Source of the DNA: Streptomyces xylophagus
GTDB taxonomy: Bacteria; Actinomycetota; Actinomycetes; Streptomycetales; Streptomycetaceae
Assembly: GCF_000716435.1 (NCBI RefSeq)
Contig: NZ_JNWO01000003.1
Location: 62,001-126,000 of the forward strand
Length of the DNA stretch: 64,000 bases
Reading direction: 5' to 3'
Shown: positions 7,888 to 17,103 of the stretch, piece after piece
Layout of the letters: each line of letters starts with the position of its first letter
Position numbering within the stretch: position 1 is the first letter of the stretch
Translations under genes and position numbers: made by a program
Notes under the pieces: generated by a model
The model's database searches: none
What the model was told of the DNA's origin: nothing
Seen by the model: the letters and a program-made list of their open reading frames with translations, nothing else

Positions 7888-8499
7888 GTGCAACGTGACC
7901 CGGAGGGCGGAGCGCTGAACCAGCGGATCGATCCACGCATCACCCGTACGACCCGTGCCTTCGAGGAGGCCATCGTCGACCTGGCCGGCCGCCGGCCGGT
8001 CTCCCAGATCACGATCGGCGAACTGGCCGACCGCGCCGGGGTCACCCGGGCCACGTTCTACAACCGCTACAGCTCCCCGCTGGACCTGCTCATCCAGGTG
8101 CTCTACGACGACCTGGAGCGCGGCCACAGCCGGGAGGCCGAGCTCCGAGCGCGGGGCGACCACTCGGCCCACGAACTGCTGCGCATGTCCACGGCGGAGG
8201 TCGGCGACCACGTCGAGCGGTACCTCGCCGTCTACCGGCACGCCCTCGACGACCCCGCGGACAGTGGCGTCTACGACGCGCTCGTGCGCCACTTCAGCGA
8301 CTACGCCCTGACCTTCATGGCGGACGGCGACCACCCGGGGCTGCCCGAGGCCAACCGGCGGGTGATCGCGCAGTTCATGGCGCACGGCTTCGCGGGAGCC
8401 ATCAGGGCATGGCTGAAGGACCCGTCGGTCACGAAGGACGACATGGTCGACGCGGCCGTCGCCTGCGCCCCGGCCTGGTGGGCGGCCGACGGCCGATGA
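7888..8499 (+). CDS. TetR family transcriptional regulator
   Basis: About 203 residues. The HTH is about residues 17-60 (TRAFEEAIVDLAG ... IGELADRAGVTRATFYNRYSSPLDLL), with a C-terminal TetR ligand domain (FMAHGFAGAIRAWL). I placed the start at the GTG at 7888, because a possible upstream GTG at 7861 lies inside the operator-like motif. A later start near 7915 cannot be excluded. Divergent to the SnoaL-like gene, it is the likely owner of the motif found both here and upstream of the SDR at 5190, so it may control a small regulon. Confidence 0.85.
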   Translation: MQRDPEGGALNQRIDPRITRTTRAFEEAIVDLAGRRPVSQITIGELADRAGVTRATFYNRYSSPLDLLIQVLYDDLERGHSREAELRARGDHSAHELLRMSTAEVGDHVERYLAVYRHALDDPADSGVYDALVRHFSDYALTFMADGDHPGLPEANRRVIAQFMAHGFAGAIRAWLKDPSVTKDDMVDAAVACAPAWWAADGR

Positions 8500-8515
8500 C
8501 GTACGGCCTGCTCGG

Positions 8516-9310
8516 CTAGACGTCCGTCATCGACGGCATCTCTCCCTGGGTCGTGGTCATGTCGATCACCGAGAACGAGGCGCCCTGCGGGTCGCTCAGA
8601 GCCGCGAACCGTCCGAAGGGGCTGTCCATGGGCCCGAAGCGCAGGACGGCGCCGAGCTTGGTGGCCTTGGCGACGGCGTCGTCGCAGTTGTCGACGCCGA
8701 AGTAGACGTTGACGTACGACGGCACCTCGGGCGGGAACTCGTCGCCCATCCTCATCCGGCCCAGGACCGGGTTCCCGCCGAGGTTGTAGACGCGGAAGTC
8801 GACGTTGTCGTCGTTCACCTGCTGTGCCGAGTACGGGAAGACCGCGGGGAGGAACCCGTCCGCCTTGTCGGGCTCGCGGGTGAAGAACTCGGCCCAGGCG
8901 TAGGCACCGGGCACGCCCGCGGCCTCGAAGCCCTCGTGGGTGGCGCCCTGCCAGACGCCGAAGACGGCGCCGCTGGGCTCACTGGCCAGGCACATCGTGC
9001 CGAACTCGCCGACCTGCATCGGCTCCATCAGCACCGTGCCGCCGTTCTCCCGGATCTTCGCCGCGGTGGCCGCCGCGTCCGGTGACGCGAGGTAGAGGCA
9101 CCACTGCGACTGGCCCTCCGCGCCGGGCATCGGCGGTACGACGGCCGCCACGGCCTTTCCGTCGACGAACGCCTGGGTGTAGTTGCCGTACTCCGACGAC
9201 GCCTCGCCGAAGGTCCAGCCGAGGACGTCGCCGTAGAAACTCTTCGCTCCCTCGACGTCGCTGAACATCGCGTCGGCCCAACAGGGGGTTCCCTCAGGTT
9301 GTACGGCCAT
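8516..9310 (-). CDS. VOC family protein with two glyoxalase-like domains
   Basis: 264 residues made of two vicinal-oxygen-chelate domains. The first covers about residues 8-122 ([24 protein letters not shown]) and the second about 135-255 ([18 protein letters not shown] ... [12 protein letters not shown]). Architecture and length resemble the mycobacterial CFP32/Rv0577 type, which is a two-domain glyoxalase-like protein of uncertain enzymatic role. It is cytoplasmic with no signal peptide. It is single-gene between convergent TetR and divergent alcohol dehydrogenase genes. Confidence 0.85.
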   Translation of the reverse strand: MAVQPEGTPCWADAMFSDVEGAKSFYGDVLGWTFGEASSEYGNYTQAFVDGKAVAAVVPPMPGAEGQSQWCLYLASPDAAATAAKIRENGGTVLMEPMQVGEFGTMCLASEPSGAVFGVWQGATHEGFEAAGVPGAYAWAEFFTREPDKADGFLPAVFPYSAQQVNDDNVDFRVYNLGGNPVLGRMRMGDEFPPEVPSYVNVYFGVDNCDDAVAKATKLGAVLRFGPMDSPFGRFAALSDPQGASFSVIDMTTTQGEMPSMTDV

Positions 9311-9413
9311 GGCTGCGGCCCTCTCCGGTCGGTCGGGTTGTCCGGATTCTCACGCTAGTCACCCGGCGAGCGGGACGCGCGCCGAACGCCGGGGTCCGTT
9401 CCACACTGGACGC

Positions 9414-10442
9414 ATGGCGGATGCGAGGACGATGCGCGCGTGGGCGGTCGATGAGCCGGGGCCGGTCGAGGGGGGCTCGCTCCGGTTCGTGGAGAAGTCC
9501 GTCCCGGTGCCCGGTGACGACGAACTGCTCGTGCACGTGCGCGCGTGCGGGGTGTGCCGTACCGATCTGCATGTCACCGAGGGGGATCTGCCCGTGCACC
9601 GGCCGGGGGTGACTCCGGGGCACGAGGTCGTGGGGGTCGTGGCGGGGCTCGGGGCGGCGGTGACCGGCTTCGCCGTCGGCGATCGGGTGGGCGTGGCGTG
9701 GTTGCGGCACACGGACGGCACGTGCGTGTACTGCCTGCGCGGGGCCGAGAATCTGTGTCCGCGCTCCGAGTACACCGGCTGGGACGCCGACGGCGGCTAC
9801 GCGGAGTACACGACCGTACCGGCCGCGTTCGCCCACCGACTGCCCGCCGGCCTCGACGACGTGGCCCTGGCACCGCTGCTGTGCGCCGGGATCATCGGCT
9901 ACCGCGCGCTGCGCCGGGCCTCGCTGCCGCCGGGCGGGCGCCTCGGTCTCTACGGCTTCGGGGGCAGCGCCCATCTGTGTGCGCAGGTGGCGCTCGCCGA
10001 GGGGGCCGCCGTGCATGTGCTGACCCGGGGCCGGGCGGCGCAGCGGCTCGCGCTCGAGCTGGGAGCGGCATCCGCGCGTGATGCGTACGAGGCGCCGCCG
10101 GAGCCGCTGGACAGCGCGATCCTGTTCGCGCCGGTCGGCGATCTCGTACCGGTGGCACTGCGGGCGCTCGACCGGGGCGGGGTCCTCGCCGTCGCGGGTA
10201 TCCATCTGAGCGACGTACCGCCCCTGAACTACGAGCACGAGCTGTTCTACGAGAGGGAGTTGCGCAGCGTCACCTCCAACACCCGTGCGGACGCGCGGGA
10301 GTTCCTCGGTCTGGCCGCCCGGCACGACGTGCGCGCGACCACCCACACGTATCCGCTGTCGCGGGCCTCGGACGCGCTGACGGATCTGAAGGCCGGCCGT
10401 TTCGACGGGGCCGCGGTGCTGGTGAACGACCTCAACGGGTAG
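9414..10442 (+). CDS. Zinc-dependent alcohol dehydrogenase (MDR family)
   Basis: 342 residues. It has the catalytic zinc region [16 protein letters not shown], a GHEVVG motif, a structural-zinc lobe ([14 protein letters not shown]), and a Rossmann motif [16 protein letters not shown]. It should interconvert alcohols and aldehydes with NAD(P)H. In the structural-zinc lobe, where four Cys are usual in a CxxCxxCx7C pattern, only three are Cys; the first position is Asp. The ATG at 9414 is chosen, with MRAWAV six codons later as an alternative. It lies 211 bp upstream of the 2-MIB operon on the same strand, but a GC hairpin between them argues against co-transcription. Confidence 0.88.
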   Translation: MADARTMRAWAVDEPGPVEGGSLRFVEKSVPVPGDDELLVHVRACGVCRTDLHVTEGDLPVHRPGVTPGHEVVGVVAGLGAAVTGFAVGDRVGVAWLRHTDGTCVYCLRGAENLCPRSEYTGWDADGGYAEYTTVPAAFAHRLPAGLDDVALAPLLCAGIIGYRALRRASLPPGGRLGLYGFGGSAHLCAQVALAEGAAVHVLTRGRAAQRLALELGAASARDAYEAPPEPLDSAILFAPVGDLVPVALRALDRGGVLAVAGIHLSDVPPLNYEHELFYERELRSVTSNTRADAREFLGLAARHDVRATTHTYPLSRASDALTDLKAGRFDGAAVLVNDLNG

Positions 10443-10497
10443 GCGGCGCACGGGGTTTCACGCTGGTGGGCTGTGTCCGCGCCCCGCGCGCCGGGGT

Positions 10498-10519
10498 GCG
10501 GGGACGATCCCTTCCCCGC
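10498..10519 (+). terminator. Possible weak terminator after alcohol dehydrogenase
   Basis: GCGGGG and CCCCGC form a 6-bp GC-only stem around a 10-base loop, 55 bp after the alcohol dehydrogenase stop. No T-run follows, so this is a tentative call. Confidence 0.3.
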
Positions 10520-10653
10520 CCCGCCTCGATCGCCGGGTTTACCGCCTTCAGGGCGTGAAGCCGCCCCCTTCGCGCGGTTACCGGTCCTGGGCAGGACTGT
10601 TTGGCTTGTACACCGACGACGCGCTCACCCCTGTTCACCTCCCGGGAGGGAAT

Positions 10654-12096
10654 GTGTCCACTCCGGAAAGCGCCCACGGACCCGCCACCGACGAACCCGA
10701 CCCCGCGACCCCCGGCATCGGCCAACTCACCAGTCTCAGCACCGTGGCGGCGCGCCAACTCGCCACGACCACCAAGTCCGAACCGCAGATGCAGGCCATC
10801 ACCTCGCGATGGCTGCTGAAGATGCTGCCCTGGGTGGATGTGAGGGGCGGCGCCTACCGGGTCAACCGGCGGCTCCAACTCAGCGTCGGCCGCGGCCGGG
10901 TGCGGTTCGAGCAGAACGGCGCCGACGACATCAAGGTCATCCCCGAGACGCTCACCGAACTGCCCGTGCTGCGCGGGTACTCCGACACGGAGGTCCTCAA
11001 GGAGGTCGCGGGCCGGTTCCGGGTCCGGGAGGTGCGGGCCGGCCAGGTTCTCTTCGAGGCCGGACAGCCCGTCACCGAGGCCTACTTGGTCGCCCACGGC
11101 CGCTTCACCCGCTACACCGCCGGCAAGTACGACGAGGAGGAGGTCCTCGGCGTCGTCACCGACGGCGACCAGATGGGCGACGAGGCCATAGGGCAGTCCG
11201 ACCCGCTGTGGCTGAGCTCCGTGCGCGCCGAGACCGCGGGCGTGCTGCTGGTCCTCCCCTGGGACGTCGTCGCGGAGTTCACCGAACGGGTGCCGTCCCT
11301 CGCCGCCCATCTGGAGGCCTACGCCGAGCGGCAGCGGCTGCCGATGAACCGCAAGGGCGAGGCCGACGTCCCGGTGCAGGCCGGTCATGTGGGCGAGCCG
11401 ACGCTGCCCGGCGGCTTCGTGGACTACGAACTCGCCCCGCGCGAATACGAGTTGTCGCTCACCCAGACCGTGCTGCGGGTGCACACCCGGGTCGCCGACC
11501 TCTACAACGACCCGATGGACCAGACCCAGCAGCAACTCCGGCTCACCATCGAGGAGATCCGCGAGCGCCAGGAGTGGGAGCTGGTCAACAACAGGGAGTT
11601 CGGGCTGCTGCACAGCGTCGACTACACCCAGCGCATCAGCACCTTCACCGGCCCGCCGACCCCCGACGACCTCGACGAACTGCTCGCCATGCGGCGCAAG
11701 ACGCGGCTCTTCCTCGCCCACCCGAAGGCGATCGCGGCCTTCTTCCGGCAGTGCAACAAGCGCGGTCTGGTGCCCGGCACGGTGAACGTCGACGGGCACG
11801 AGATCCCCGCCTGGCGCGGTGTCCCGTTCTTCCCGTGCGGCAAGATCCCGATCACCCCGCAGCACACCAGCAGCATCATCGCGCTGCGCACCGGGGAGGC
11901 CGACCAGGGCGTCATCGGGCTGTTCCAGACCGGGATCCCCGAGGAGTACCAACCGGGGCTCAACGTCCGCTTCATGGGCATCGACACCGCGGCGATCATC
12001 CGCTATCTCGTCACCGCGTACTACTCGCTGGCCATCCTGGTCCCCGACGCGGCGGGAATCCTCGAGAACGTCCAGATCGGCCGGACCGCCGAATGA
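10654..12096 (+). CDS. Family 2B encapsulin-type shell protein of the 2-MIB operon (HK97 fold with CNB-like domain)
   Basis: 480 residues from a GTG preceded by GGGAGG. Residues 1-85 form an extended N-arm region. About 105-225 is a cyclic-nucleotide-binding-like beta-roll ([32 protein letters not shown]). About 265-480 is the HK97-like capsid region ([43 protein letters not shown]). Proteins of this type always neighbour 2-MIB synthases and were once annotated as Crp-like regulators. They are now known as family 2B encapsulins whose shell encloses the cyclase, as shown for Streptomyces griseus. In the CNB phosphate cassette the segment [10 protein letters not shown] lacks the Arg that normally holds the cyclic phosphate. 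The gene ends 17 bp before the cyclase, consistent with one operon. Confidence 0.9.
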   Translation: MSTPESAHGPATDEPDPATPGIGQLTSLSTVAARQLATTTKSEPQMQAITSRWLLKMLPWVDVRGGAYRVNRRLQLSVGRGRVRFEQNGADDIKVIPETLTELPVLRGYSDTEVLKEVAGRFRVREVRAGQVLFEAGQPVTEAYLVAHGRFTRYTAGKYDEEEVLGVVTDGDQMGDEAIGQSDPLWLSSVRAETAGVLLVLPWDVVAEFTERVPSLAAHLEAYAERQRLPMNRKGEADVPVQAGHVGEPTLPGGFVDYELAPREYELSLTQTVLRVHTRVADLYNDPMDQTQQQLRLTIEEIRERQEWELVNNREFGLLHSVDYTQRISTFTGPPTPDDLDELLAMRRKTRLFLAHPKAIAAFFRQCNKRGLVPGTVNVDGHEIPAWRGVPFFPCGKIPITPQHTSSIIALRTGEADQGVIGLFQTGIPEEYQPGLNVRFMGIDTAAIIRYLVTAYYSLAILVPDAAGILENVQIGRTAE

Positions 12097-12112
12097 CGGC
12101 GTGGAGCACCTC

Positions 12113-13162
12113 ATGACCACATCCGCGACCACCTCCCTTTCGCTGCCCGGACCGCCGAACCTGGCCAGCACCCTGCGCGCCCGGCGCACCGGGGCGATTC
12201 CCGGGCTCAAGTACCAACCGGCCGCCCCTGCCGACCCGGAGAAGGCCGCGGAGATCGACCGCAGGCTGGAGGCCTGGGCCCGCGAACTCGATCTGTTCCC
12301 GGCCGCATGGGACGGGGACTTCGCCGGGTTCCAGTTCGGCCGGGCCGTGGTGCTCCAGCATCCGGGGGCGCTCGACCTGGAACGGCTCACCGTCGCAGGC
12401 AAGTTGCTGCTCGCCGAGAACATCGTCGACAACTGCTACTGCGAGGAGGACGAGGACAAGGGCGGCTCGCACCGCGGTCTTGGCGGACGGCTGATCTTCG
12501 GGCAGTCGGCGCTCGACCCGTTCCACTCCACCCCCGAGTTCGAGTCGGACTGGCGCCAGGGCATGCAGGCGGACGGACCGCTGCGCTCGTACCACTTCGC
12601 GCTGAAGGACTACGCCCTCCTCGCCACCCCCAGCCAGACCGACCGCTTCGTGCACGACATCGCCCGGCTCCACCTCGGCTATCTCGCCGAGGCCGCGTGG
12701 GCCGAGACCCGGTACAGGCCGCGCATCTGGGAGTACCTCGTGATGCGGCAGTTCAACAACTTCCGCCCCTGTCTATCGATCGTGGACGCCATTGACGGCT
12801 ACGAACTGCCCGAGCAGGTCTACGCCCGGCCCGAGATCCAGCGGGTCACGGCCCTGGCCTGCAACGCCACCACGATCGTCAACGACCTCTACTCCTTCAC
12901 CAAGGAGCTGTCCGACCCCGCCCACCTCAACCTGCCGCAGGTCGTCGCCGCGAACGACCGGTGCGGGCTGAAGGCGGCCTATCTGAAGTCCGTCGAGATC
13001 CACAACCGGATCATGGAGGCCTTCGAGGAGGAGTCCGCGGTGCTGTCCGCCGCGTCGCCCCTCGTCGAGCGCTACACCCACGGCTTGGCCGCCTGGGTGT
13101 CCGGCAACCACGAGTGGCACGCGACCAACACCCACCGCTACCACTTGCCCAACTACTGGTAA
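12113..13162 (+). CDS. 2-methylisoborneol synthase-type terpene cyclase
   Basis: 349 residues of class I terpene synthase. It should cyclise 2-methyl-GPP, made by the adjacent methyltransferase, to 2-methylisoborneol or a related C11 product. The acidic metal motif is D106-N-C-Y-C-E111-E-D-E and the NSE motif is N257-D-L-Y-S261-F-T-K-E265. The C-terminus has the conserved RY (HRYHLPNYW). As I recall it, S. coelicolor 2-MIB synthase has DDCYCE at 197-202, so this protein is about 90 residues shorter at the N-terminus. It retains only ~45 flexible residues with an IPGL-type element (about 29-32), and has Asn in place of the second Asp. A GTG at 12100 would add four residues only. Product identity is therefore likely but not proven. 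Confidence 0.87.
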   Translation: MTTSATTSLSLPGPPNLASTLRARRTGAIPGLKYQPAAPADPEKAAEIDRRLEAWARELDLFPAAWDGDFAGFQFGRAVVLQHPGALDLERLTVAGKLLLAENIVDNCYCEEDEDKGGSHRGLGGRLIFGQSALDPFHSTPEFESDWRQGMQADGPLRSYHFALKDYALLATPSQTDRFVHDIARLHLGYLAEAAWAETRYRPRIWEYLVMRQFNNFRPCLSIVDAIDGYELPEQVYARPEIQRVTALACNATTIVNDLYSFTKELSDPAHLNLPQVVAANDRCGLKAAYLKSVEIHNRIMEAFEEESAVLSAASPLVERYTHGLAAWVSGNHEWHATNTHRYHLPNYW

Positions 13163-13211
13163 CAGCCCGGTTCCTGACGCACTGTCGGACGTACCACGCT
13201 AGGAGTCACCG

Positions 13212-14087
13212 TTGACCACCGCCGACGCCGGCACCACAGCAGCACCGGTGCCGACCCAGTCCACGTACCAGAACCGTGTCGCGGACTACTGGAACGCCGA
13301 AGAGAACCCGGTCAACCTCGACCTCGGACAGATAGACGATCTGTACCACCACCACTACGGGATCGGCGGCGCCGACGAATCCGTGCTGGAGGAGCCCGAT
13401 CCCGTACGGCGCCGGGAGCGGCTCACCGCCGAGCTGCACCGGCTGGAGCACGCGCAGGCCGAACTCCTCGCCGCCCACCTCGGCCAACTCACCCCGGACG
13501 ACCGGGTGTTCGACGCGGGCTGCGGGCGCGGCGGCGGCAGTGTGGTGGCGCATCTGCGCTACGGCTGCCGGGCCGACGGGGTCACGATCTCCGCCAAGCA
13601 GGCCGAGTTCGCCAACGCGCAGGCACGCAAGCGGGGCATCGACGGCAAGGTGCGCTACCACCACCGCAACATGCTCGACACCGGCTTCCCGACGGGCGCG
13701 TTCGCCGCGTCGTGGAACAACGAGTCCACCATGTACGTCGAGTTGGACCTGCTGTTCGCCGAGCACGCCCGGCTGCTGCGCCGCGGCGGACGGTATGTGG
13801 TGATCACCGGCTGCTACAACGACACGTACGGTCGGGCCTCGCGCGAGGTGTCCCTCATCAACGCCCACTACATCTGCGACATCCACCCCAGGTCGGAGTA
13901 CTTCCGGGCGATGGCCCGCAACCGCCTGGTCCCCGTCCACGTCCAGGACCTCACCGAGGACACCATCCCCTACTGGGCGCTGCGCAGGCAGGCCGACCAT
14001 CTGGTCACGGGGATCGAGGACACCTTCCTGACCGCCTACCGCAACGGCAGTTTCCAGTATCTGCTGATCGCGGCCGACCGGGTCTGA
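13212..14087 (+). CDS. Geranyl diphosphate 2-C-methyltransferase
   Basis: 291 residues, SAM-dependent. Motif I is VFDAGCGRGGGSV (99-111). Other conserved stretches include the N-terminal YWNAEENPVNLDLGQID and HHHYGIG, and a central ASWNNESTMYVELD typical of GPP C2-methyltransferases. It methylates GPP at C2 to give the C11 precursor 2-methyl-GPP for the cyclase directly upstream (49-bp gap). The start is a TTG at 13212 with an AGGAG ribosome site. It is the third gene of the shell-cyclase-methyltransferase operon, and its stop nearly touches that of the convergent STAS gene. Confidence 0.93.
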   Translation: MTTADAGTTAAPVPTQSTYQNRVADYWNAEENPVNLDLGQIDDLYHHHYGIGGADESVLEEPDPVRRRERLTAELHRLEHAQAELLAAHLGQLTPDDRVFDAGCGRGGGSVVAHLRYGCRADGVTISAKQAEFANAQARKRGIDGKVRYHHRNMLDTGFPTGAFAASWNNESTMYVELDLLFAEHARLLRRGGRYVVITGCYNDTYGRASREVSLINAHYICDIHPRSEYFRAMARNRLVPVHVQDLTEDTIPYWALRRQADHLVTGIEDTFLTAYRNGSFQYLLIAADRV

Positions 14088-14088
14088 C

Positions 14089-14484
14089 TCAACAACGGCC
14101 GGCGATCTGTGCGGCCGCCTCCGGGAGACCGGGCGCCGGGTCCAGCACGTCCAGCGTGCCGTGCGCGCGCAACAGGCGCACGGTGCGCGGGGCGCACACC
14201 ACGGCGAAGCCCGCCTCGCGCTCCCGCACCCGGCGCCGGAATCGCAGGACCAGATTGAGCCCGGTGGAGTCGATGAAGGTGGTGCGCCGCAGATCCACGA
14301 CGTAGGCGGGCGCGCGCAGCGCGACGACGGAGTCCAGCCACTCGCGCAGCCGGGTGACGGTCGCGAGATCGATGTCGCCGTGCAGGTCGACGACCAGCAG
14401 GCCGTCCCGCGCCCCCAGCAGGGCGTGTTCGCCGGGCGCGGGCCAGGCCGGTATGGACACCGGCTTCAGGCTGTTCTCGTGCAA
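14089..14484 (-). CDS. STAS-domain anti-sigma factor antagonist
   Basis: About 131 residues. The core shows the STAS fold pattern LLVVDLHGDIDLATVTRLREWLDSVV followed by the signature YVVDLRRTTFIDSTGLNLVLRF, where the Ser of DSTG is the usual phosphorylation site of SpoIIAA-like antagonists. It would bind and be phosphorylated by an anti-sigma kinase, possibly one encoded elsewhere; an HATPase-type protein is at 34127 in this window. The start is uncertain: I chose a TTG behind GGAAC, because sequence further upstream is Arg-rich and looks non-coding. Confidence 0.78.
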   Translation of the reverse strand: MHENSLKPVSIPAWPAPGEHALLGARDGLLVVDLHGDIDLATVTRLREWLDSVVALRAPAYVVDLRRTTFIDSTGLNLVLRFRRRVREREAGFAVVCAPRTVRLLRAHGTLDVLDPAPGLPEAAAQIAGRC

Positions 14485-14716
14485 GATGTTCCGTCCCCGT
14501 TCCGTGCCTTCCGCGCGCGGGCGCGCGATCCGGCGCGGGTCCGTGCGGCGGCTTCGACATCCCCGCACCGCGCGAGCCCGCGCCGGAACTCCCCCCGAGC
14601 GGCTCCCCCTTGAACCGTGGGTGCCTACTGTTCTACCTTCGCCACATGGTCGGGGCATCAACGCCCGCTCATCAGCGACACAACGAGCGGGCCGAGGTCG
14701 GGCCGGGTGATGTGCG

Positions 14717-15391
14717 ATGCGTCCGCACCTGGCACTGATCGAGGACGAACCCGATTTCGCACTGATGTGCCGTTCCTATCTGGAGCACGAGGGCTTCACC
14801 GTCACCTGGGCCATGGACGCCCGCGCCGGCAAGTCCGTCCTCCACGAGAGCAGGATCGATCTCGCCGTCCTCGATCTGGGACTGCCCGACGGCAGTGGCC
14901 TGGAACTCCTGCGGGCGCTGAGGTCCACCAGCCGACTGCCGGTGATCGTGGTCACCGGGCGGGGCGCGGAGGCCGACCGGGTCGCGGGCCTGGAGATCGG
15001 CGCTGACGACTACCTGGTGAAGCCGTTCTCGCAGCGGGAGTTGGTGGCCCGCATCCGGGCGGTACTGCGCAGGTCGCAGCCGCCTGAGGTCCCGGCGGTG
15101 TTCCAGGTCGGCTCGCTGCGCATCGACACGGCCGCCCGCCAGGCGTCCGCCGACGGCGTCCTGCTGACGCTACGGCCCAAGGAGTACGCCCTGTTGGAGA
15201 TGCTCGGTCAGGCGCCCGGCCGGGTGTTCTCCACCGAGCAGGTGCTCGAGCGGATCTGGGGCGCGTCCTGGCAGCAGCCCGCGACCGTGATCGAGCACGT
15301 GTACCGCCTGCGCGGCAAGCTCGCGGCACTCCCCGTGCCCGCGCCCCGGATCACCACGGTCCGCGGCTACGGCTACCGCCTCGACCCCTGA
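14717..15391 (+). CDS. OmpR/PhoB-type response regulator
   Basis: 224 residues. The receiver domain is about 1-120 with E9-D10 acidic pair, phosphoacceptor D53 (AVLDLGLPDGSG), Thr/Lys switch residues (VTGRG, LVKPF). The winged-helix DNA-binding domain is about 130-222 (LTLRPKEYALLEMLGQAPGRVFS ... TTVRGYGYRL). It binds promoter DNA when phosphorylated. It is followed, after a 47-bp gap holding tandem heptads, by a hybrid histidine kinase, so the two most likely form a cognate pair. No target can be read from the window. Confidence 0.93.
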   Translation: MRPHLALIEDEPDFALMCRSYLEHEGFTVTWAMDARAGKSVLHESRIDLAVLDLGLPDGSGLELLRALRSTSRLPVIVVTGRGAEADRVAGLEIGADDYLVKPFSQRELVARIRAVLRRSQPPEVPAVFQVGSLRIDTAARQASADGVLLTLRPKEYALLEMLGQAPGRVFSTEQVLERIWGASWQQPATVIEHVYRLRGKLAALPVPAPRITTVRGYGYRLDP

Positions 15392-15426
15392 GACCCGAGA
15401 CCCGAGACCCCTGAGACCCGAGACCT
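15390..15426 (+). repeat. Tandem GAGACCC heptads between response regulator and kinase
   Basis: Three contiguous GAGACCC units start inside the stop codon (15390-15410). A CT spacer follows, then GAGACCC (15413-15419) and GAGACCT (15420-15426). The array ends 12 bp before the kinase ATG, within the leader that carries its ribosome site. Confidence 0.85.
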
Positions 15427-15438
15427 CTGGGAGCCGCC

Positions 15439-17103
15439 ATGCCGCCCCTCGCCGCGCCCGACTTCCGGCTGCTCTTCGACTCCTCGCTGTCCCCGCTGCT
15501 GATCCTCAGTCCCGACTTCACCATCGTCGAGGTCAACCGCGCGTATCTCGCAGCCACCCGTACGGAGCGCACGATCGTCGGGCAGCGGATCTTCGACGTC
15601 TTCCCCGACAACCCGGACGACCCGTCGGCCGACGGCGTCGCCAATCTGCGCCGCTCGCTGGAGTCGGTGGTGGCGACGGGTCGCAAGGACACGATGGCGT
15701 TGCAGCGCTACGACATCCCGACCGGCGAGGCGGGTGGCTTCGCCGAGCGGTACTGGAGTCCGGTCAACTCCCCCGTCCTGGACGCCGACGGACACGTCAC
15801 GCACATCATCCACCGGGTCGAGGACGTCACGGACTTCGTGCATCTGCGCCGGGTCGGCCGGGAACAGGAACGGGCCGCCGCCGAGGCACAGATGCGGGCC
15901 GAGGGCATGGAGATCGACCTGTTCGTGCGGGCCCGGGAGATCCGCGAGGTCAACGAGCAGCTGAGCCGCGCCAACGCCGAACTGGACGCGGCTGGACGAC
16001 AGTTGAGGGAGGAGCAGCGGGCCAAGGACCGGTTCATCGCCACGCTCTCGCACGAACTGCGCAACCCCCTCGCCGCAGCCACCGCGGCCGTGGAACTCCT
16101 CGCCCTGGACCTGCCGGACGCCGGTCATCCCGCACTGGCCGTCCTGGAACGGCAGTTGGGCACGCTGGTGCGGATGAGCAACGATCTCCTCGACGGGACA
16201 AGGGCGTTGACCGGGCGTCTTGAGCTGGTGCCCGAGCGGGTCGACGTACGGTCGGTGGTCGAGGGCGCGTGCGCCGACATCCGCAGCCTCTTCGGACACG
16301 CGGAGCGCGCCCTCGAAGTCACCTTGCCGGACACGCCCGTTGTGGTCGACGGGGACCGGCTGCGGCTGGCGCAGGTGCTGACGAACCTGCTGTCCAACGC
16401 GCTCAAGTACACCCCGCCCGGCGGGCGTACGGAGGTAAGGCTCCAGGGCGAGGACGAGCAGGTCCGGCTCACCGTGCGGGACGACGGCATCGGGTTCGAA
16501 CCCGCCCAGGCCGAGGACCTGTTCGGGGTGTTCACGCGGGCGGCACCGGCGGGCCCCAACACTCCCGAGGGCCTCGGCCTGGGGCTCGCGGTCGCGCGCA
16601 CGGTGGTCGAACTGCACGGCGGCCGGATCGCCGCGCACAGCGAGGGGCCCGGCAAAGGAGCGACGTTCACGGTCCTGCTGCCGCAGGCCGACGCGACGGC
16701 TCCGGAACCGGTACGGCCGTCCATGCCCCCTCGTTCCCGGCGCCAACTGGCCATCCTGATCGTGGAGGACAACACGGACCTGGCCGCGACCTACCGCACC
16801 CTGCTGGAGCGGCAGGGCCACCACGTCACCGCCGTCCACACCGGCGCGGACGCGCTCACCGCGACCGAGTCCGACGTCTTCGACGTGGTCCTGTGCGACC
16901 TGGGCCTGCCCGACACCGACGGCTACACGGTGGCCCGTACGGTACGCGCCCGCCCGCACGGCGACCGGCCCCGCCTGATCGCGGTCACCGGCTTCAGCCA
17001 GGGCACCGACCGCTCACTGTCCCGGGCGGCCGGTTTCGACGCCCATCTCGCCAAGCCGCTCCCGCTGACCGATCTGCTGGACCTCCTGGAGCGCCTGGAG
17101 TAG
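15439..17103 (+). CDS. Hybrid sensor histidine kinase (PAS-HisKA-HATPase-REC)
   Basis: 554 residues with no transmembrane helix, so a cytosolic sensor. A PAS domain covers about 5-130 (LLFDSSLSPLLILSPDF) and a coiled coil about 145-195. HisKA has H205 in FIATLSHELRNPLAAATA. The HATPase region includes the N box (LTNLLSNALKYTP), G1 (VRDDGIGF) and G2 (GLGLGLAVARTVVELHGG). A C-terminal receiver has phosphoacceptor D487 (VLCDLGLPDTDG) and KPLP. Phosphate could pass internally to the receiver as well as to the partner regulator at 14717. The signal bound by the PAS domain is unknown. Confidence 0.93.
   Translation: MPPLAAPDFRLLFDSSLSPLLILSPDFTIVEVNRAYLAATRTERTIVGQRIFDVFPDNPDDPSADGVANLRRSLESVVATGRKDTMALQRYDIPTGEAGGFAERYWSPVNSPVLDADGHVTHIIHRVEDVTDFVHLRRVGREQERAAAEAQMRAEGMEIDLFVRAREIREVNEQLSRANAELDAAGRQLREEQRAKDRFIATLSHELRNPLAAATAAVELLALDLPDAGHPALAVLERQLGTLVRMSNDLLDGTRALTGRLELVPERVDVRSVVEGACADIRSLFGHAERALEVTLPDTPVVVDGDRLRLAQVLTNLLSNALKYTPPGGRTEVRLQGEDEQVRLTVRDDGIGFEPAQAEDLFGVFTRAAPAGPNTPEGLGLGLAVARTVVELHGGRIAAHSEGPGKGATFTVLLPQADATAPEPVRPSMPPRSRRQLAILIVEDNTDLAATYRTLLERQGHHVTAVHTGADALTATESDVFDVVLCDLGLPDTDGYTVARTVRARPHGDRPRLIAVTGFSQGTDRSLSRAAGFDAHLAKPLPLTDLLDLLERLE

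Noticed and set aside
10584..10597. GTCCT-GGGC-AGGAC palindrome upstream of the 2-MIB shell gene
   Set aside because: Arms of five bases are expected by chance in such GC-rich DNA, and no dedicated regulator is adjacent.
11819..12112. N-terminal extension of the 2-MIB synthase into the shell gene
   Set aside because: The in-frame stretch upstream of 12100 is Arg/Ser-rich and out of phase with the well-supported shell coding sequence, so it cannot supply the missing ~90-residue cargo domain.
15390..15426. Heptad array as a CRISPR or mobile-element end
   Set aside because: Units are only seven bases and contiguous, with no spacers and no nearby cas or transposase genes.
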